From Haemaphysalis longicornis (taxonomy: Eukaryota > Arthropoda > Arachnida > Ixodida > Ixodidae): a stretch of DNA of 64,000 nt. Shown piece by piece: positions 1-11,977 of the stretch. The notes under the pieces are model-generated. The model had not been told where the DNA came from. It saw only the letters and a list, made by a program, of their open reading frames with translations, and did not search any database. The DNA is taken from assembly GCA_013339765.2 (NCBI GenBank), contig CM023457.1:58255013-58319012 (forward strand). Direction: 5' to 3'. Position numbers and translations under genes: made by a program. How positions within the stretch are numbered: the first letter of the stretch is position 1; each line of letters starts with the position of its first letter.

Positions 1-1230
1 CAAACTTAGGCGCACAAAGCACCACTGCCCTTCCTGTTTCGCTGACTCGAACGCTCTCGCGTTGTTTTCTGTTCGAAGTGCAAGATGTTTAAGATAGGCT
101 TGTGTAAGTTACGCTCGGACTATCCGCGGACGCTGCTTGGTTAGCCTGAGGACCTCGGGTTGATGAAAGAGCCGCAACGATATATATAAATAGCAGACTC
201 GTGTGGACCACGAGGGCAACGGAGTTTGGGCTAGACGCTGGTAAAATTAGCTACCGCTCGTATAGCTACACTCACTCGTGAGGACCATTCACTCGGCCTC
301 TCCACCAAATAGCAGTCTACATTCACCAGGTTAATGATTACATTCACCATCATAACGATGATGACGATCCGTTGTGGCGTGCGTACGTAAGTCGTTACGT
401 GCGCACGCTTAGTACAATTTTCCGTTGGAGGCCGTCGCACATCGTACTGTGATGAAATAGACGTTTCGCCGAACGGCACGTGGTTTGAGCGCTCGCCAAA
501 CGTCTGATAACGCTAATCGGTGCATTTTAATCGCGCTTTGATGTCTGCCTGGCTGAGTAGGCGTCTGGACCAACTGGAGTTTCTGCACATATTTCGTCAA
601 CGATTGACCCCCGATTAAATGAATCAACATGTAGTGACTGTAATTGGTCGGTAGGCGAATGATAGACAATACTGATTGCTGATAAAGATACATGTACAGC
701 TGCACTCCTGTTTCCCAATGGTCAGGTATCAGGGCAGTTGTACGTTATTACCTCTGAAGTCTACACCCGATTCGTGGGTACCCAAGTCAGTCAAGAGCTC
801 CGCATTTGCTGTGCTGGCATGATTGGATGCTGAAGTGGTCATCAATGTGTGCTGTTATTTACCGATATATGCCAAGCATGATGTGGCCACATTGATTCCT
901 GGCGGCAGAACTGATCTTCTGTGTCAATGCAGGAAGGGTGCTTACAGTGAAATGCAGAACTTTAATTAAACGTTGTGATAGCCCTTTGTGCGCAACTAAA
1001 CCGGCCTAAAGGGTACTCAACCAGCTTTATAGAACATTTCAAAGCAAGCATCTCGGTTGCAGTACGTACCGATTCAATATTGTCGTCTTCAACTACTCGC
1101 GCTATCTACTGGAACCTTTTGCAACTTTTGAACTTGGAAACACTGCCACGAGGAGGCACTGCGATGGCTTTTCGTTTTTTTCATGGTGTATTTCCTTACT
1201 TGAAAAAATCAAGCTAGTATTTTTAACCAA
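1..1230. other. No supported gene
   Basis: Open frames of 60-98 codons lie on both strands and overlap one another. None carries a recognisable motif. A short ATG/CAT-rich patch lies near 340-370. I see no RNA gene or complete repeat here. Confidence 0.5.
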
Positions 1231-1236
1231 ACCATG

Positions 1237-1520
1237 TATTTTAACACGAAAGTGTTTTATTCCGGGGTACACAAACATTTGAGTGACGTCATATCCGTCA
1301 AGGAAGTGACGCCACTACAACGAAGCAAGCGGCCTGTAAAGGGTGCACCCCTGCACGCAGGGTCTTCTTGCGGAGAAGTAACCTTTAGAACCAGAGTACG
1401 TTATACTTAGTGTTGTTCGTTTTCGGGTTTTATATTTTAAAACGAAAGTGTTTTATCCAGGCATACACCAAGATTTCACTGACGTCACATCCGTCACGGA
1501 AATGACACCAGTGCACCTTT
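1237..1520 (+). repeat. Direct pair of a CRE-bearing dispersed repeat
   Basis: Two related blocks, about 1237-1330 and 1429-1520, share the core ACGAAAGTGTTTTAT, then a TGACGTCA or near-TGACGTCA site, then the phrase ATCCGTCA(A/C)GGAA(G/A)TGAC. They lie about 190 bp apart in the same orientation. The second block follows a poorly matching spacer. This looks like a local duplication or two adjacent copies of one dispersed element. No coding frame spans it. The class of the element is unknown to me. Confidence 0.5.
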
Positions 1521-1529
1521 GCCGAATTG

Positions 1530-3290
1530 ACCCGCCAGCAGGACGTCGCTCGCCAAGCACACCCACAAGACAGCCGCCGACCCGTAAATCATGCTCAGCT
1601 GCAGATTTCGCTGCACATTTCACTTTCGTGTTTTCCGGATTCCTATAACAGGGGAATCAATTACAATTTTTCATGAAATGAACAATGCAAATATCACTTG
1701 TGTCTTGCCTCAAATATACTTAGTGTCTTCTTTTTGCTCGACAATGTTCACAAGTGTATACATTGCCACCAGAATTAGCAGTTTAGGAAAGCTTTGTCTA
1801 TATATAAGCGTCTCGTTCAAGCATAGCTGTAACTTGCAGCATGTGTGCTTGGCACTTGCTCTCCTCCTTGCTTTCCTCCTCTCCTCATCGCTGCGTCCGC
1901 TTTCCTGAATTTCGTGCCACGAAAGCCTTGACCAAGAACTGCTTCGCTGCTAAAAACGCCGGAAGTTTAAAAAAGAAACGTTGAATTTCTGGGTTTAGAA
2001 CTCAAGATGCAAGCGCTAGAAGCCGCGATGCTCCCTGCAAGGCCACGGAGGCGGCACAGTCGCCTCGTTTTCGCACTTAGTCAAGAACATTGCGACAGTG
2101 TTCAAAGCTAACCGCTAGATGCCGCTATAGGAGTCACAGGACGTGCCCGGCCGGACTGACTTGGAAATGGATGTTCGGGCCAGGTATGCCTCTATTCTCT
2201 AATTCGGTAGTCGATTGCATATTTCGCATATCATCAAGGGTTCACAATTTATTTCAACTTGCTGCCCTAGCGTACACCAGTGCGACATGAGTACGGCACC
2301 AGTGCAACTCCCGCAGCGACCTCGGCAAGGTGCAGGTGGCCGCAGGTTGGGTACGTGGCCGACGCTTGTGCGATGTTCAGAAGTAGCCCTGCTGGCGATT
2401 CACTAGTCACCCGCCGGTGGTAAATCTTGGTAAACACTGGATGATTGATGAGTCACTAGTAATTCGCGTGTCACGGTTACAAGCGGTAGAACGGTGGGTC
2501 GCTAGCTATTGCGGTTAAGGTCACGTCACTAGCCGGTGACCTAAGCGTGAGCCATTAGCGGGTCGGCGGTCTGCCAGGAAGTATTTTATAGTCACGGGGT
2601 ACCTCGTTGTGGGCAATTAGTGACCGCTGGTTAACTCTTATTTCGCGGGTTGCAGGTAAGGGATCTACATGTTAGCAACAGGAAGGGGGGGGGGGGCGTC
2701 AAAAATGTGTACTAAACAAAAGAATGAATAAATCAATTTCCTAATATCAGCACCCGTACTATGAATCCTGATACTCGTTCTCTGAATTCTTCCAATGTGC
2801 TTTACACCCACACCGTGGAACGTACCCTCGGTAGGACATCGAAGAAAGTCTCATAAGGATTAACGTGTGCTATCGCACGGCATTCCAAGGTTGGCGCAGC
2901 CGAATGGTCTGCCATTTTTGTCCTTGAATTTACCTAACCAATCACTCCATGGGGTATTGTGTACCCTCTTCTTCCAGTACACTGTGTACAAATTGAAGAA
3001 ATGACTCAAGAGTACATTGTTGTACAGTTAATAGTACCAGCTATTCCAACCTTGCAATTTTTTACCTTCGATTAAAAAATGGGCACAACACAAAATTTTT
3101 GACACCCCCTTTAAAGGCTTTCACACCTTGTTTTATGAAGCCTTATAAGTTTCATGGCCGCGCTTAGTCATTTTGAAGAACTGTATTTTATACCATTTAT
3201 TGTAATTAAACGGCGACCGTAGCATGAAATGAGCGAAAGCGTACACTGTTGATGGTGGTAATGGCGGTGAAAACGTTTATTGAAATAAAG
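1530..3290. other. No supported gene; decayed GTCACTAG-rich patch
   Basis: From about 2400 to 2640 the words TCACTAGTC, GTCACTAG and GGTGACC recur at irregular spacing, as in a decayed minisatellite. A poly-G run lies near 2686. The rest is unremarkable, with only short chance frames. Confidence 0.4.
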
Positions 3291-3299
3291 GGGATGGTA

Positions 3300-3605
3300 A
3301 GTTTAACACGCCAGCCAAGAGTTCCCCGCAGGGCTCAGTTATTTCGCCTCTTCTTTTCAACATTGCACTGTGGGGACTACCACCCCAACTTGAACTTATC
3401 TCTGGCATCTCACACGCATTTTATGCGGACGACCTCATCATTTGGACCAACAGCGAATCTCCGGCAACCAAGAGCAAGAAGGCCACCTACAGCAGCCATC
3501 GATACCACCACTAACAATTTTAAAACGTGTGGCCTCACGTGCGTCAAATCGAAACCTGCCCTCCTTATCCTGCGGACCCGGACACGGGGACGGCCTTCCA
3601 ACCCT
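3300..3605 (+). pseudogene. I/R1-like non-LTR retrotransposon RT fragment, frameshifted
   Basis: Reading from about 3308, the sequence encodes the RT finger/palm passage SSPQGSVISPLLFNIALWGL and then FYADD at 3419-3433, the metal-binding motif C. After about residue 60 the match moves to another frame (about 3513-3600). There it encodes GLTCVKSKPALLILRTRTRG, which corresponds to the segment just after motif C in tick I-like elements. The fragment therefore has at least one frameshift, an in-frame stop, and no endonuclease or RNase H. FYADD keeps both aspartates, but so short a piece cannot be active. Clade assignment rests on the motif wording only; Jockey or R1 are alternatives. Confidence 0.75.
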
Positions 3606-4154
3606 ACACAGTTGAGGAAAAAAAAATCATGTACATTTTGTTTCCAGGTTTTGTTTCCCATTAGAACCGACCAATGGGTAAAACGCATTATCTCGGTGCA
3701 TCAGGATAACGAACGTGAATGAAAATACCCGGAACGCAACGCGGGCATTCATTAGCTTTTCTTTTTTTTTTTTGAAGGGCATTTAAATGGTGTCATCTTG
3801 TTTAATGCGCTTGAAACGCAGCATTACTGTGACGGATTCACATGCTTCCGATTGCCTAATTTTTTTTGTTACGCGTCATTTTTGTTTCATTCGGGTTTAT
3901 CTAAGCAGTTAATAAAACGCCGCCAGTGTTATCTCCCCCGATATCGGTCCTGCTGCTCCATCAATCCCGCTAATCACACGCGTCGTGAGTAATTTGAAGC
4001 ACTCCGATACACTCCTCCTCGTACACTCATTCTCGTTTTTGTCGCCTTTTTGGTGCTGCTGTTGTTGTTTTTGTTATTGCTGTTGCTAGCTGTCGCTGTC
4101 GTTGTTTTTGTTGTCGTTCTTTTGGTTGTTGTTGATGTCGTTGTGGTTTTTGTG

Positions 4155-4826
4155 TACGGAACCCCGACTGACGGAGTTCCGTATACCCAAAATCTAGTAT
4201 ACGGAAGGAATCATTTACACGGAACTCTACGGAATGGGTCTTGTTCTCCCAAAAACCGGTTATACGGAATAGAGGCCTTTTTACGGAACCCCTTCCGTCG
4301 GGGCCCGTTTTCGCAGCAAAAACGGACTTCTACGGACGGGGTTCCGTATTCTCTAAAACCGGTTATACGGAAGAGAGCCTTTTGACGGATATCCTTCGGT
4401 CGGGCCCCTTTTCGCAGCAAACACGAAGCCGAACGTAACAGCTTCCGTATTTTCCGAAACCGGTTATACGGAAGAGAGCCTTTTCACGGAACCCCTTCCT
4501 TCCGGGCACGTTTTCGCAGCACACACGGGCATCAACGGACGGGGCTCCGTATTTCCGAAAAGGGGTTATACGGAAGAGAGCCTTCACGGAACTCCTTCCC
4601 TTGGGGGCTCGTTTTCACAGCAAGAACTGACCCCAACGGATGGGGTTTTGTATTCCCGAAAAGCCGGTTTTACGAGAAAGCCCTTTTTACGGAACCTCTT
4701 CCACCAGGGCCCGTTTTCGCTGCAAAAACCGGCTTCAACGGACAGTGTTCCGTATTCCCAAAACCGGTTATACGAAAGAGAGCTTTTTCACAGAACCCTT
4801 CCGTCGGGGGACCGTTTTTGTGTACT
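4155..4826 (+). repeat. Minisatellite, ~102-bp unit, six to seven copies
   Basis: The marker GGTTATACGG (or a one-base variant) recurs at 4258, 4361, 4462, 4564, 4666 and 4766, giving spacings of 103, 101, 102, 102 and 100 bp. Each unit also carries TTCGCAGCA, ACGGA(C/T)GGGGTTCCGTA and ACGGAACCCCTTCC. TTCCGTAT and ATACGGAA within a unit are inverted, so each unit can fold. The several 65-110 codon open frames on both strands here come from the array. A degenerate unit precedes it from about 4155. Confidence 0.9.
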
Positions 4827-4829
4827 ATA

Positions 4830-5685
4830 TAGCATGGAGAGAGAAGAAAACATACTTTAGACTGCAGCACAAGTTTCTTTGAAATCCATCTTTTCGCATT
4901 CGTGAAAAGTAATTTTATCACAATCCCAACATTCCGTGTTCTGGCAGCTGCTCGGTCTATATGTCGCAGTACTTCAGCGTCAATACAAAAATACATCGAC
5001 GCTGGAAAACAACCTCTGGCGTAACATCTCGAGTGCTGTAAAAATCATAGAACATTAACATTCCCCCCGCAGAGGCAGCAAACATAAGTTGTCGGTGGTA
5101 TCAGTGTCCGTCATCTCTGCCGTCGTTCCTAAGCGCGTTACGCATCGACGGGGTGTGTATACATTCTCACGGCGACGACCTGCGGCAGCGAAATAACAAC
5201 GCCCTTGCGTCCGCCTGAGCGGCACATTCCGATTGACGACCGGCGTCGCAAGGTCGCGTAGAGAACGGAGCTGCCGGTGGCGTGTTTTCCATGAGGGGGG
5301 AAGGCCCGCTCCGTCCAGCGCGCTACCTGTAAACAAAATGTACAGCCGCTCTACAGGGTGCCCTGACCGCGGTCGCTAACCGGTTGAACGAAGACGACGA
5401 GATAACGAGAGCGGAGCAAAAAATCGCTCGCTGCGGTCGCTGCGTTCTTCACCAACCCTTTCGCGCGTTTCGACAGAGAGAGGGTGCAGATAAAACGCGT
5501 TTATCAAGAGCATTTAAGACGCTCGTGTCGGAGTGGTTCTTTCTTCACGGGAATTGATGAACCGTCTTAGCATCGACCGCTCTGTCGGGGAGCGAGAGCT
5601 GAGCCGAGGGGTGGGGGCTGTAGAGCACGGAAGGTTAAGGAAAGCGGGCTTGAACTAGACCGTTGAATTCACTTCGACTTAAGGC
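4830..5685. other. No supported gene
   Basis: The stretch is moderately GC-rich between 5090 and 5600. Only short overlapping frames and no recognisable motif were seen. Confidence 0.4.
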
Positions 5686-5686
5686 G

Positions 5687-5999
5687 GAAAAATTAGCAGT
5701 GGCTTAGCTCGGCTATGCCAAGATATACGTAGCGTGAGCTAAGGTTCAGCACCCGTACTTCAATTGGATTGGATTTCAATCCAATAAATCCAATTTAATG
5801 CAATCCAATCCAAATCAAATGCAATCCAAGCCAATCCAAGCCAAATCAAATGCAATCCAAGCCAATCCAATCCGATCCGATCCGATCCAAACCAATCCAA
5901 TGCTTCTCGTGCTTGCGCAGAACGGCCCTTCACGGCACACGCGAAACCGCTCAACCTCGGCCAGTGTAGCTTACGCTTCAAAAAAAAAAAAAAAAAAAA
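5687..5999 (+). mobile_element. Pentamer-core SINE, copy 1
   Basis: The left end carries a Pol III A-box-like TGGCTTAGCTCGG (5700-5712) and, about 30 bp on, a B-box-like GGTTCAGCACCC (5743-5754). The middle, about 5762-5900, is an impure AATCC/CCAAT pentamer array. The right part holds CTTGCGCAGAAC, CCCTTCACGGCACACGCGA and GTGTAGCTTACGCT, and ends in an A-rich tract (about 5980-5999). The same left and right ends occur in inverted orientation at 11978-12437. A tRNA-derived SINE with poly-A tail fits best. No clear target duplication was found. Confidence 0.65.
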
Positions 6000-6225
6000 C
6001 TGCCGGAAATATAGCGGTCAGCAGCTGTGTGTTGCAGCTCGAGAGCGCCGCAAAGCAATGCAACTGGAGCGAAAGGTCTGCGCAGACAAACGCTGTGCTT
6101 TGAGCAACGCGTCATGTGAAGAGGAGGGCACGATGGACGCGATGAAGTGGAATTAGCCAGTTGAAATTCGGGGACGGATTCAGAGCTCCGGCTAATAAAG
6201 TGAGAATAAAGTGAGTAATAGCGAC
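6000..6225. other. No supported gene
   Basis: This is an intervening sequence between the SINE tail and a LINE 3' end; nothing recognisable was seen. Confidence 0.4.
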
Positions 6226-6226
6226 A

Positions 6227-6560
6227 TTGAAGAAACGTACGCCTTTCGGAACAATTGTCTACTTACAGACACCTGTAGGCAGACAATTCCTGTCCCACTG
6301 TCCAATTCCTGTCCAGACTCCTGTCCCACTTTCTCCCCACCGCCTTACACAATCTACCCACTACCACCTTCTGTGGGACTGCCCCGCAATCCTACACAAC
6401 CGCACAATTACACCAGAGAGTGGCTGGCTGGCTGTGGCGGCAAATTTGGAGGAACAACAGGAATTAGAGCCCCTCATCATCATAATCCCCAGCGGCTGCA
6501 TGGACAGAGACGGCTGATTGGTCCCCACCAGCCCGTGTCTAATAAAGTCTCCATCTATTT
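6227..6560 (+). pseudogene. I-like LINE 3'-terminal fragment
   Basis: The frame starting at 6227 encodes YHLLWDCPAI followed by a leucine- and glutamate-rich tail (LAVAANLEEQQELEPLI). HLLW(D/E)CP is the C-terminal signature of tick I/R1-like non-LTR elements, downstream of RT and RNase H. After the frame comes a short 3' segment with a processed-end phrase AATAAAGTCTCCATC near 6541. The upstream part contains TCCTGTCC repeated several times. No RT is attached, so this is a 5'-truncated relic. Confidence 0.6.
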
Positions 6561-6564
6561 ACCT

Positions 6565-9500
6565 ATCGATCAAATGTGTTATCAAGCGGAAGCCCTTATT
6601 AGCCGAGGCGTTTTGTATTCGTCCCAGAACTGCTTACTTCGAGCTCATGGCATTCTTGTTATGCTGTGCACATCTGAAAAAGTAAGTCTGCACATTGGTC
6701 TTGCACAGGTTTTCTATGCTTCCTCGGCATAATTGCATTATTGCATTTTGGGCCGAATTATCTCCAAACGTCGTCGCTAACCGCTCCCAACTGAGGAACG
6801 AACCCATGAATCCTGAAATTCTGTCCACAACATTCGGCAATGAAAAAGTTCGCCCGCCTGAGATGATCCGGGATTACTATTGTCTGCTGACCCAAGCAGA
6901 ACTACAAAACTGGCTGTCGATCACAGGGACGGGATACTAATTGTCAGGGAGACCGCTCATGCTAGGAAGTGCCGACACTGATGTAAGCAGCGTACTTTTA
7001 CAGGTCGCGAGCATGTCATCACATCTATGGTAGGCACCGCAGCTGGTTTGTGCGCACATGTCTGAAGAACAGGGATAGAAAAGCCGAATGAAATACAAAA
7101 CCCATTCTGGGTACCTCAAAGAGGGCAATACTTTAAAATAACACGACTCACTCTCCAGCTATACATGCAATTCCGTAAATAAAATCAAAACGCAATACTG
7201 ACGCAAGGTGAAATCACATTACAACGCAACGTCAACCGATTCCCCAACTACTATAGCCACGAATTAACACCATGAAGTCGTGATCACTTGCCGAATTATT
7301 GTATTACGCGTCTGTATGAAATGCGGCCTTCATCACGTCGGCGAGCTTCGCCGCATTACGTGCGAGTGCACAGTGAAGCATGCTTGCAGGTTTTCGGCCA
7401 TGCGACATGAAACCGTAAGAACCCGCTCAGCTGTAAACATGGGCGGCCGCGCACACGCGCACACTCCATTTGAATCCGGTCGTCACTGTCGGGCGGTACA
7501 GATGACACAATTTCACACTCATGAGTAAAGGGAGCATGACACGTCATTAACCATCATGATGTCATGATATCGCTTCTCAAAATGGACTACCTTTCGTCGT
7601 AATATTCTGCTGTCTAGTCGTCCCAACGCTGCCTCTCATTACCCGGACCTCTCTCAGTTTGTTCTTCACTAAAAGCAGGAGTCTATGATGATCGCGTTTT
7701 TCGCGTGAGTTGCCGGTCCTAAGAAGCCATGATTCGGAAGCCTCTTGAACGAAAGAATGCTTGAGGAAAAGAAAACGCCCGCCAGAAAATATGGCTCATC
7801 CCCGTTGCTAGGCGACGCCCAGGCGCGTCCGGCGTGCGCAGAGTGGCTCGCTTTGGTGTCAAGGGAGACGCGCCCTCCTCTTTCTTTATGTCTTTCTTTA
7901 CTCTTCCTTCATAGTCATTAGCTGTCTCTGCCCGGTGCCTCTCGCACTACCAAGGCATTCGCTGTGACTGCAGGCTCTAAAGTTTGCCCCTCGCGACTAT
8001 CCCACTCATGGCAATAACGATCCCGCTCATATTGTTATGATTTAGAGGTCATCACGATTATGAAGCTGACGATGAAGTCTGTTGTCTGTGGCCGGAGCCA
8101 TTTTCGGCACATTGTACAATAAAAATGATCGCCGAGAAGGGCTCCACATTGCCGACGAATATCCGACTAGAAGAAACATGCAACGAGTACGGTAATCAGT
8201 TGCGTAAATTAGCGAGACTAAATGTCAAATGAGCCTCAGTATCCAGCGTGACGGAACACCCATCTGCGCCTGATTACACAGATACTAAATGTGCACCAAG
8301 GACTGCATGACCACTGATGGATCTTTCGGCTCAGTGTGTTGTCGGACCTTCAGGCACTGAAACCTCCAGTGGAAGGTTTCAACACTGCTCGCGGCGGCGG
8401 TGCACTTACGTCTAGACGGGGAGCACACGTGATAGCGGATCCACCCGATGGAAGTTTCCGCACGTGCAGCAAGTGCAGGAGCGTGTATGCCAGGGCGACA
8501 CTAATTGGCGTAAAACGGCCGACGGCCCGCAGCACAATAACTGATAAAAAGAAAACGGGGAAAAAAAAAAGGGTGATCGTCGAGTTCCCAGCCGGACCAT
8601 GGTGGAAGAAACTACAAAAAAAAAAAAGAAGGCTGCCGAGTCGGGTTGTTACGAAGGCGAGATGCATGGCGTGTACTTGCACGTGCCCGCCACGCGCGAC
8701 CTTATCTACGTCCCCCTTTTCTGTCTTACTTTCGCCCTATCTATACCTCTGTTCACCTGTCCGTGTCGGGGGCAAGGTGGCGTTCGTGTCACGTGACGTC
8801 CTTGGTACCCCGCAGCGCCGCAGACTGTCGCGACGCTTGTTCATTAACAGGCCTTGCTCGCTTTGTTTGGTCAGGTCTCCTACTTTTTCCTTCTTCTTCG
8901 CCCCTTACCTTCAGACGTGCGGACAGCCAGATCTTGTTAGAAGATAAGGCTCAGTTGGTAGATCACGCCCCGGGTTCGGTCGACGAAGCAGGCCTTTCTG
9001 TTTAGGAGGCGTTGTTTCGACGCCTCGGCGTATCGTTAATCGCGCGCCAGGAACGACTGGAATGCGTTCCGACGTGCTCCTGGCGCCAGTGTGCGAGCTT
9101 ATACGCCGGCGCTCTGAAGGCAACAGGATAGAAGTCGCAACAACGAAAAGTTCCAGAAAAACACATAGGGCGGGGAAGAAAAAATAAAGTATGGTGGCAA
9201 GGTGCACGGTAGTCGCGCGACTTGTCGTCTGAGCGCCCTTTTTTATCTTTACAGCGTCATCGTCGTTCGACCCCGAACATGAGGATGACCAGGAGGTCGC
9301 CGCGTGGATTGCAACTTTTTAGAGCTCGGACGCAGGTTCCGGGAAACATTGTTGGTTTTTTTTTTTTTTTTTTTTGCCGGCTAGGAATCCGTTTATAGCC
9401 TGGAAGTTTCTTCTAGGGGAAAAACTGTCGCGGAAAGGCGTGCAGGCAGTGAAGAGAGACATGCTGAGAGGGTCAGAAGTCAAGAGGTTCGATGATTTAT

Positions 9501-10080
9501 GAAGTCTTAACCTGCGGGTCCAGCACATAGTACAATCCAGATTCGTGCCGAGCTATTCGAGTGAGATCAATTGCTTACTATCCTTTTTCGTCTCGACCGG
9601 TCACCGCCCTTGGCAATAACTTTTTGCCTGCACTTGTATTGCAGGGATATGGCGCCATGAAACATATATCTGGTGTAGATCTTACCGCTCATGTCAAGCG
9701 AAAATTGAAATGTTTACACCGCTGCCACTGATTTGCCGCCACGCTGACGATTACTGCCCTGGCCTCCCAATTTGCTGGTAGGACTCCATGAGATCAGGAA
9801 CATAAGCACAAAGATAACCTTGAGAATTTATTTCTTTATTTCTTTTAACTCTTGCCAGTGCCTACTTTTTTTTTCATGACCTTTGGCCGTGCCATCCAAT
9901 CAGTACGACTTGATTTCGCAGTATTTTTTTTTTTCATTTGAAGACGCCAGCGCGCCTCTGTGCCTTGCCGCGCTATCGACTCTCAGCATCATCCCTTGAA
10001 CGGGGTAGATACAAGATGCGGGGAAGACGCGTAGCCACAATATGTCGGTTCCTTCGGTATTTAGCCGATTATCACGACCG
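6565..10080. other. No supported gene; GC-rich stretch at 8.3-9.2 kb
   Basis: The longest frame (8336-8947, 203 codons) is serine/arginine/lysine-rich, overlaps open frames on the other strand and shows no domain. At about 8950-8985, GGCTCAGTTGGTAG and GGGTTCGGTC resemble Pol III A and B boxes but lie too close for a tRNA; this may be a SINE scrap. Homopolymer T runs lie at about 9357-9375 and 9925. Nothing else can be supported. Confidence 0.4.
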
Positions 10081-10084
10081 TCAT

Positions 10085-10250
10085 CATCATCATCGTCTTC
10101 ATCTCCCTAGTTCTGTCCACTACAGGACGAAGGCCTCTACCATTTCCCTAAGCCAGCTAATTTCCCTAGTTTTCCGACCGTATTCTTTGCCTCCGAATTT
10201 TCTTATCTTCCCCTCCCTTATTTATTTTACCGATTAACTTGTTTATAAAT
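10085..10250 (-). mobile_element. LINE 3'-end fragment with ATG-type tail
   Basis: On the plus strand a (CAT)n tract is followed by CTGTCCACTACAGGACGAAGG and GCCTCTACC. This phrase marks the 3' end of a minus-oriented element also seen at 15722, 18794 and 21963. The rest of the fragment is diverged and has no coding capacity. I infer an RTE-like or related LINE tail. Confidence 0.5.
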
Positions 10251-10899
10251 CACGCTGTTGGCGAACCGACGAACAGTCATATTTTGTGGCCCGAGGCGTA
10301 AGCATTCGTTTAGTAGGCACAGCAGTAATCACTTCGAGTTTTATCACCGCTACTATTTTGAGCCCACCATCATATCAACGCGTACCCAACCTCCGGTTTC
10401 ATGCTGTCCCCGCCTTAAACATCTCCAATCGACTTCGTTTTACGACAATCTATTCAATTTCATCCAGAACGTAACTTTAACTTGCCAGATATAAGGCATA
10501 TATCAGTTGGTTACCTCGAGAATGGGGTTTATTCTTGCAAGCCATTTTTTTTTCCTTACTTCAGCTCGAACACATCAATCGAACAACTTTTACCTACAGT
10601 TATAATTAAACCCTTTCTTTCTGACGGCGGCAGGACAGCGGATAAGGCTACTGATACGAGCTCATACCATACCTCACCGCGCTCTCACGAGGTGGTGAAT
10701 TAACAGCGAGGAAGATTAGAAAGTGCACACTTTCAAATTCTGTTTTGCAGACAGCAGGTTCTTATCATTGGAGAAAGTTGAAAGCTAGTTCAAGCATATT
10801 TAAAGGACAGTACAACCTGAGCTCCATATCTCCTTTGCCGTCAGGCGCCGCAAGCTGTGATAGCGCGTTCCCCTGCGCACCGATAACACCTTCAAAGAG

Positions 10900-11413
10900 C
10901 ATTTTATTACATCTCATCTAAAGTATGCAGTTGTCGGCGAACAAGCGGATCTGGGGCCGAATTCTCTAAAAAACGGGCGTCGCTTTGAAACGACGGGGTA
11001 GCGCCATGCAAATGCATGTGTTCTGGGGTTGGGGCCGTCGCTGTGGCAAGGGCGCGAAGCGACACCCACTGCCCCCCATCGTTTCACTTGTCGCTTCGTG
11101 CCCTTGCCACAGTGCTTTTAGGCGGCTCACACTGAGTGCACAGCTCCTCAAAGCGACAGCCCCAACCCCAGAACACATGCATTTGCATGGCGCTACGCCG
11201 TCGTTTCAAAGCGACGCCCCGTCGTTTTAGAGAATTGGGCCCCTGGTCGATGAAATTTCGTCTGGAATGTCATTAATAAAGACCAGAAATATTAGGAGCC
11301 CAAGTACGGACCCTTGCGGAACACCGGATATTTCATTGACATCAGTGTATTCGTGATTTGCGACAACAGTCAATTGGACCCTATCAGTGAGGAAAATAGA
11401 CCCAAAGGGGACC
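10900..11413 (-). pseudogene. CR1-like LINE RT fragment, split by a foldback element
   Basis: Read on the minus strand from about 11413, the frame gives FGSIFLTDRVQLTVV, then SGVPQGSVLGLLIFLVFIND and PDEISST down to 11246. The frame then stops at an inserted foldback element (10953-11243) and resumes at about 10951 with IRLFADN. These are RT motif B (GVPQGS) and motif C. The second Asp of FADD is Asn in this copy. Joining the coding flanks at ACC/ATC without the insert keeps the frame. The sequence degenerates within a few codons after FADN. Confidence 0.75.
10953..11243. mobile_element. 291-bp foldback MITE
   Basis: The left arm begins GGGGCCGAATTCTCTAAA and the right arm ends TTTAGAGAATTGGGCCCC, their imperfect reverse complement. 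Pairing continues inwards through GTCGCTTTGAAACGACG, TAGCGCCATGCAAATGCATG and TGTTCTGGGGTTGGGGC to GTGGCAAGGGC. One arm has about 35 extra bases. There is no coding capacity. It lies inside a CR1-like RT relic. The target duplication is not clear. Confidence 0.85.
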
Positions 11414-11419
11414 GGCTAA

Positions 11420-11975
11420 GGTTACTGGCAGGAAACGGTATTTGATGCGAATACGAGAAATTACGGGGGACGCCAAGAACTACCTAAGAATGTGACGGCA
11501 GAAACCTAGGTGGTCGTTCTGTTGATCCGCTGTTAAAGTTTCTGCTGAAATTTGCGACCGCACCTGACATCCCTATGCATGCACGCCCCCCTCCATGGAA
11601 TTAACCTCTTCGCACACACACAAATCTGAGCCCTTCCACTGCTGTGAAGATGAAATACCACCGAAGCTGGACGGATAACAATATTGAGTTATATATGGTG
11701 ACTTACTATATTGACCGAGTACATCCACATACACGTAGCTGCCTTACAATTAATTCTAAATTAGTTTTCATGTAATCCATTCCGGGATCGTTTGGGGTAG
11801 TATAGTAGTAGTATGTAGCCACACTCCTCATATGGACGGTCATGCCTTGACAGCAGACGGCGGTTCGGCAACGTTTACAACTTCCCTCCGAACTGACTAA
11901 TTATGGAAAATTAATTAAAGTCAACGCAATGATGGGGTCGTCCTATAGGGGCCGACTGCAGTATGACTTTTTTGT
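11420..11975. other. No supported gene
   Basis: AT-rich unique-looking sequence; no motif, repeat or RNA gene was recognised. Confidence 0.4.
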
Positions 11976-11977
11976 AG

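Noticed and set aside
4050..4160. Leu/Val-rich frame suggesting a membrane protein
   Set aside because: It comes from a GTT/GTC-rich simple sequence running into the minisatellite.
8300..8345. Resemblance to the start of 5.8S rRNA (GATGGATCTTTCGGCTC)
   Set aside because: Only about 25 bases align with several mismatches, and neither 18S, 28S nor the rest of 5.8S follows.
8336..8947. 203-codon open frame on the plus strand
   Set aside because: GC-rich, overlapped by frames on both strands, with poly-lysine from A-rich runs and no recognisable domain or splice sites.
8945..8990. tRNA gene from A- and B-box-like words
   Set aside because: The boxes are about 15 bp apart, too close for a tRNA, and no cloverleaf forms.
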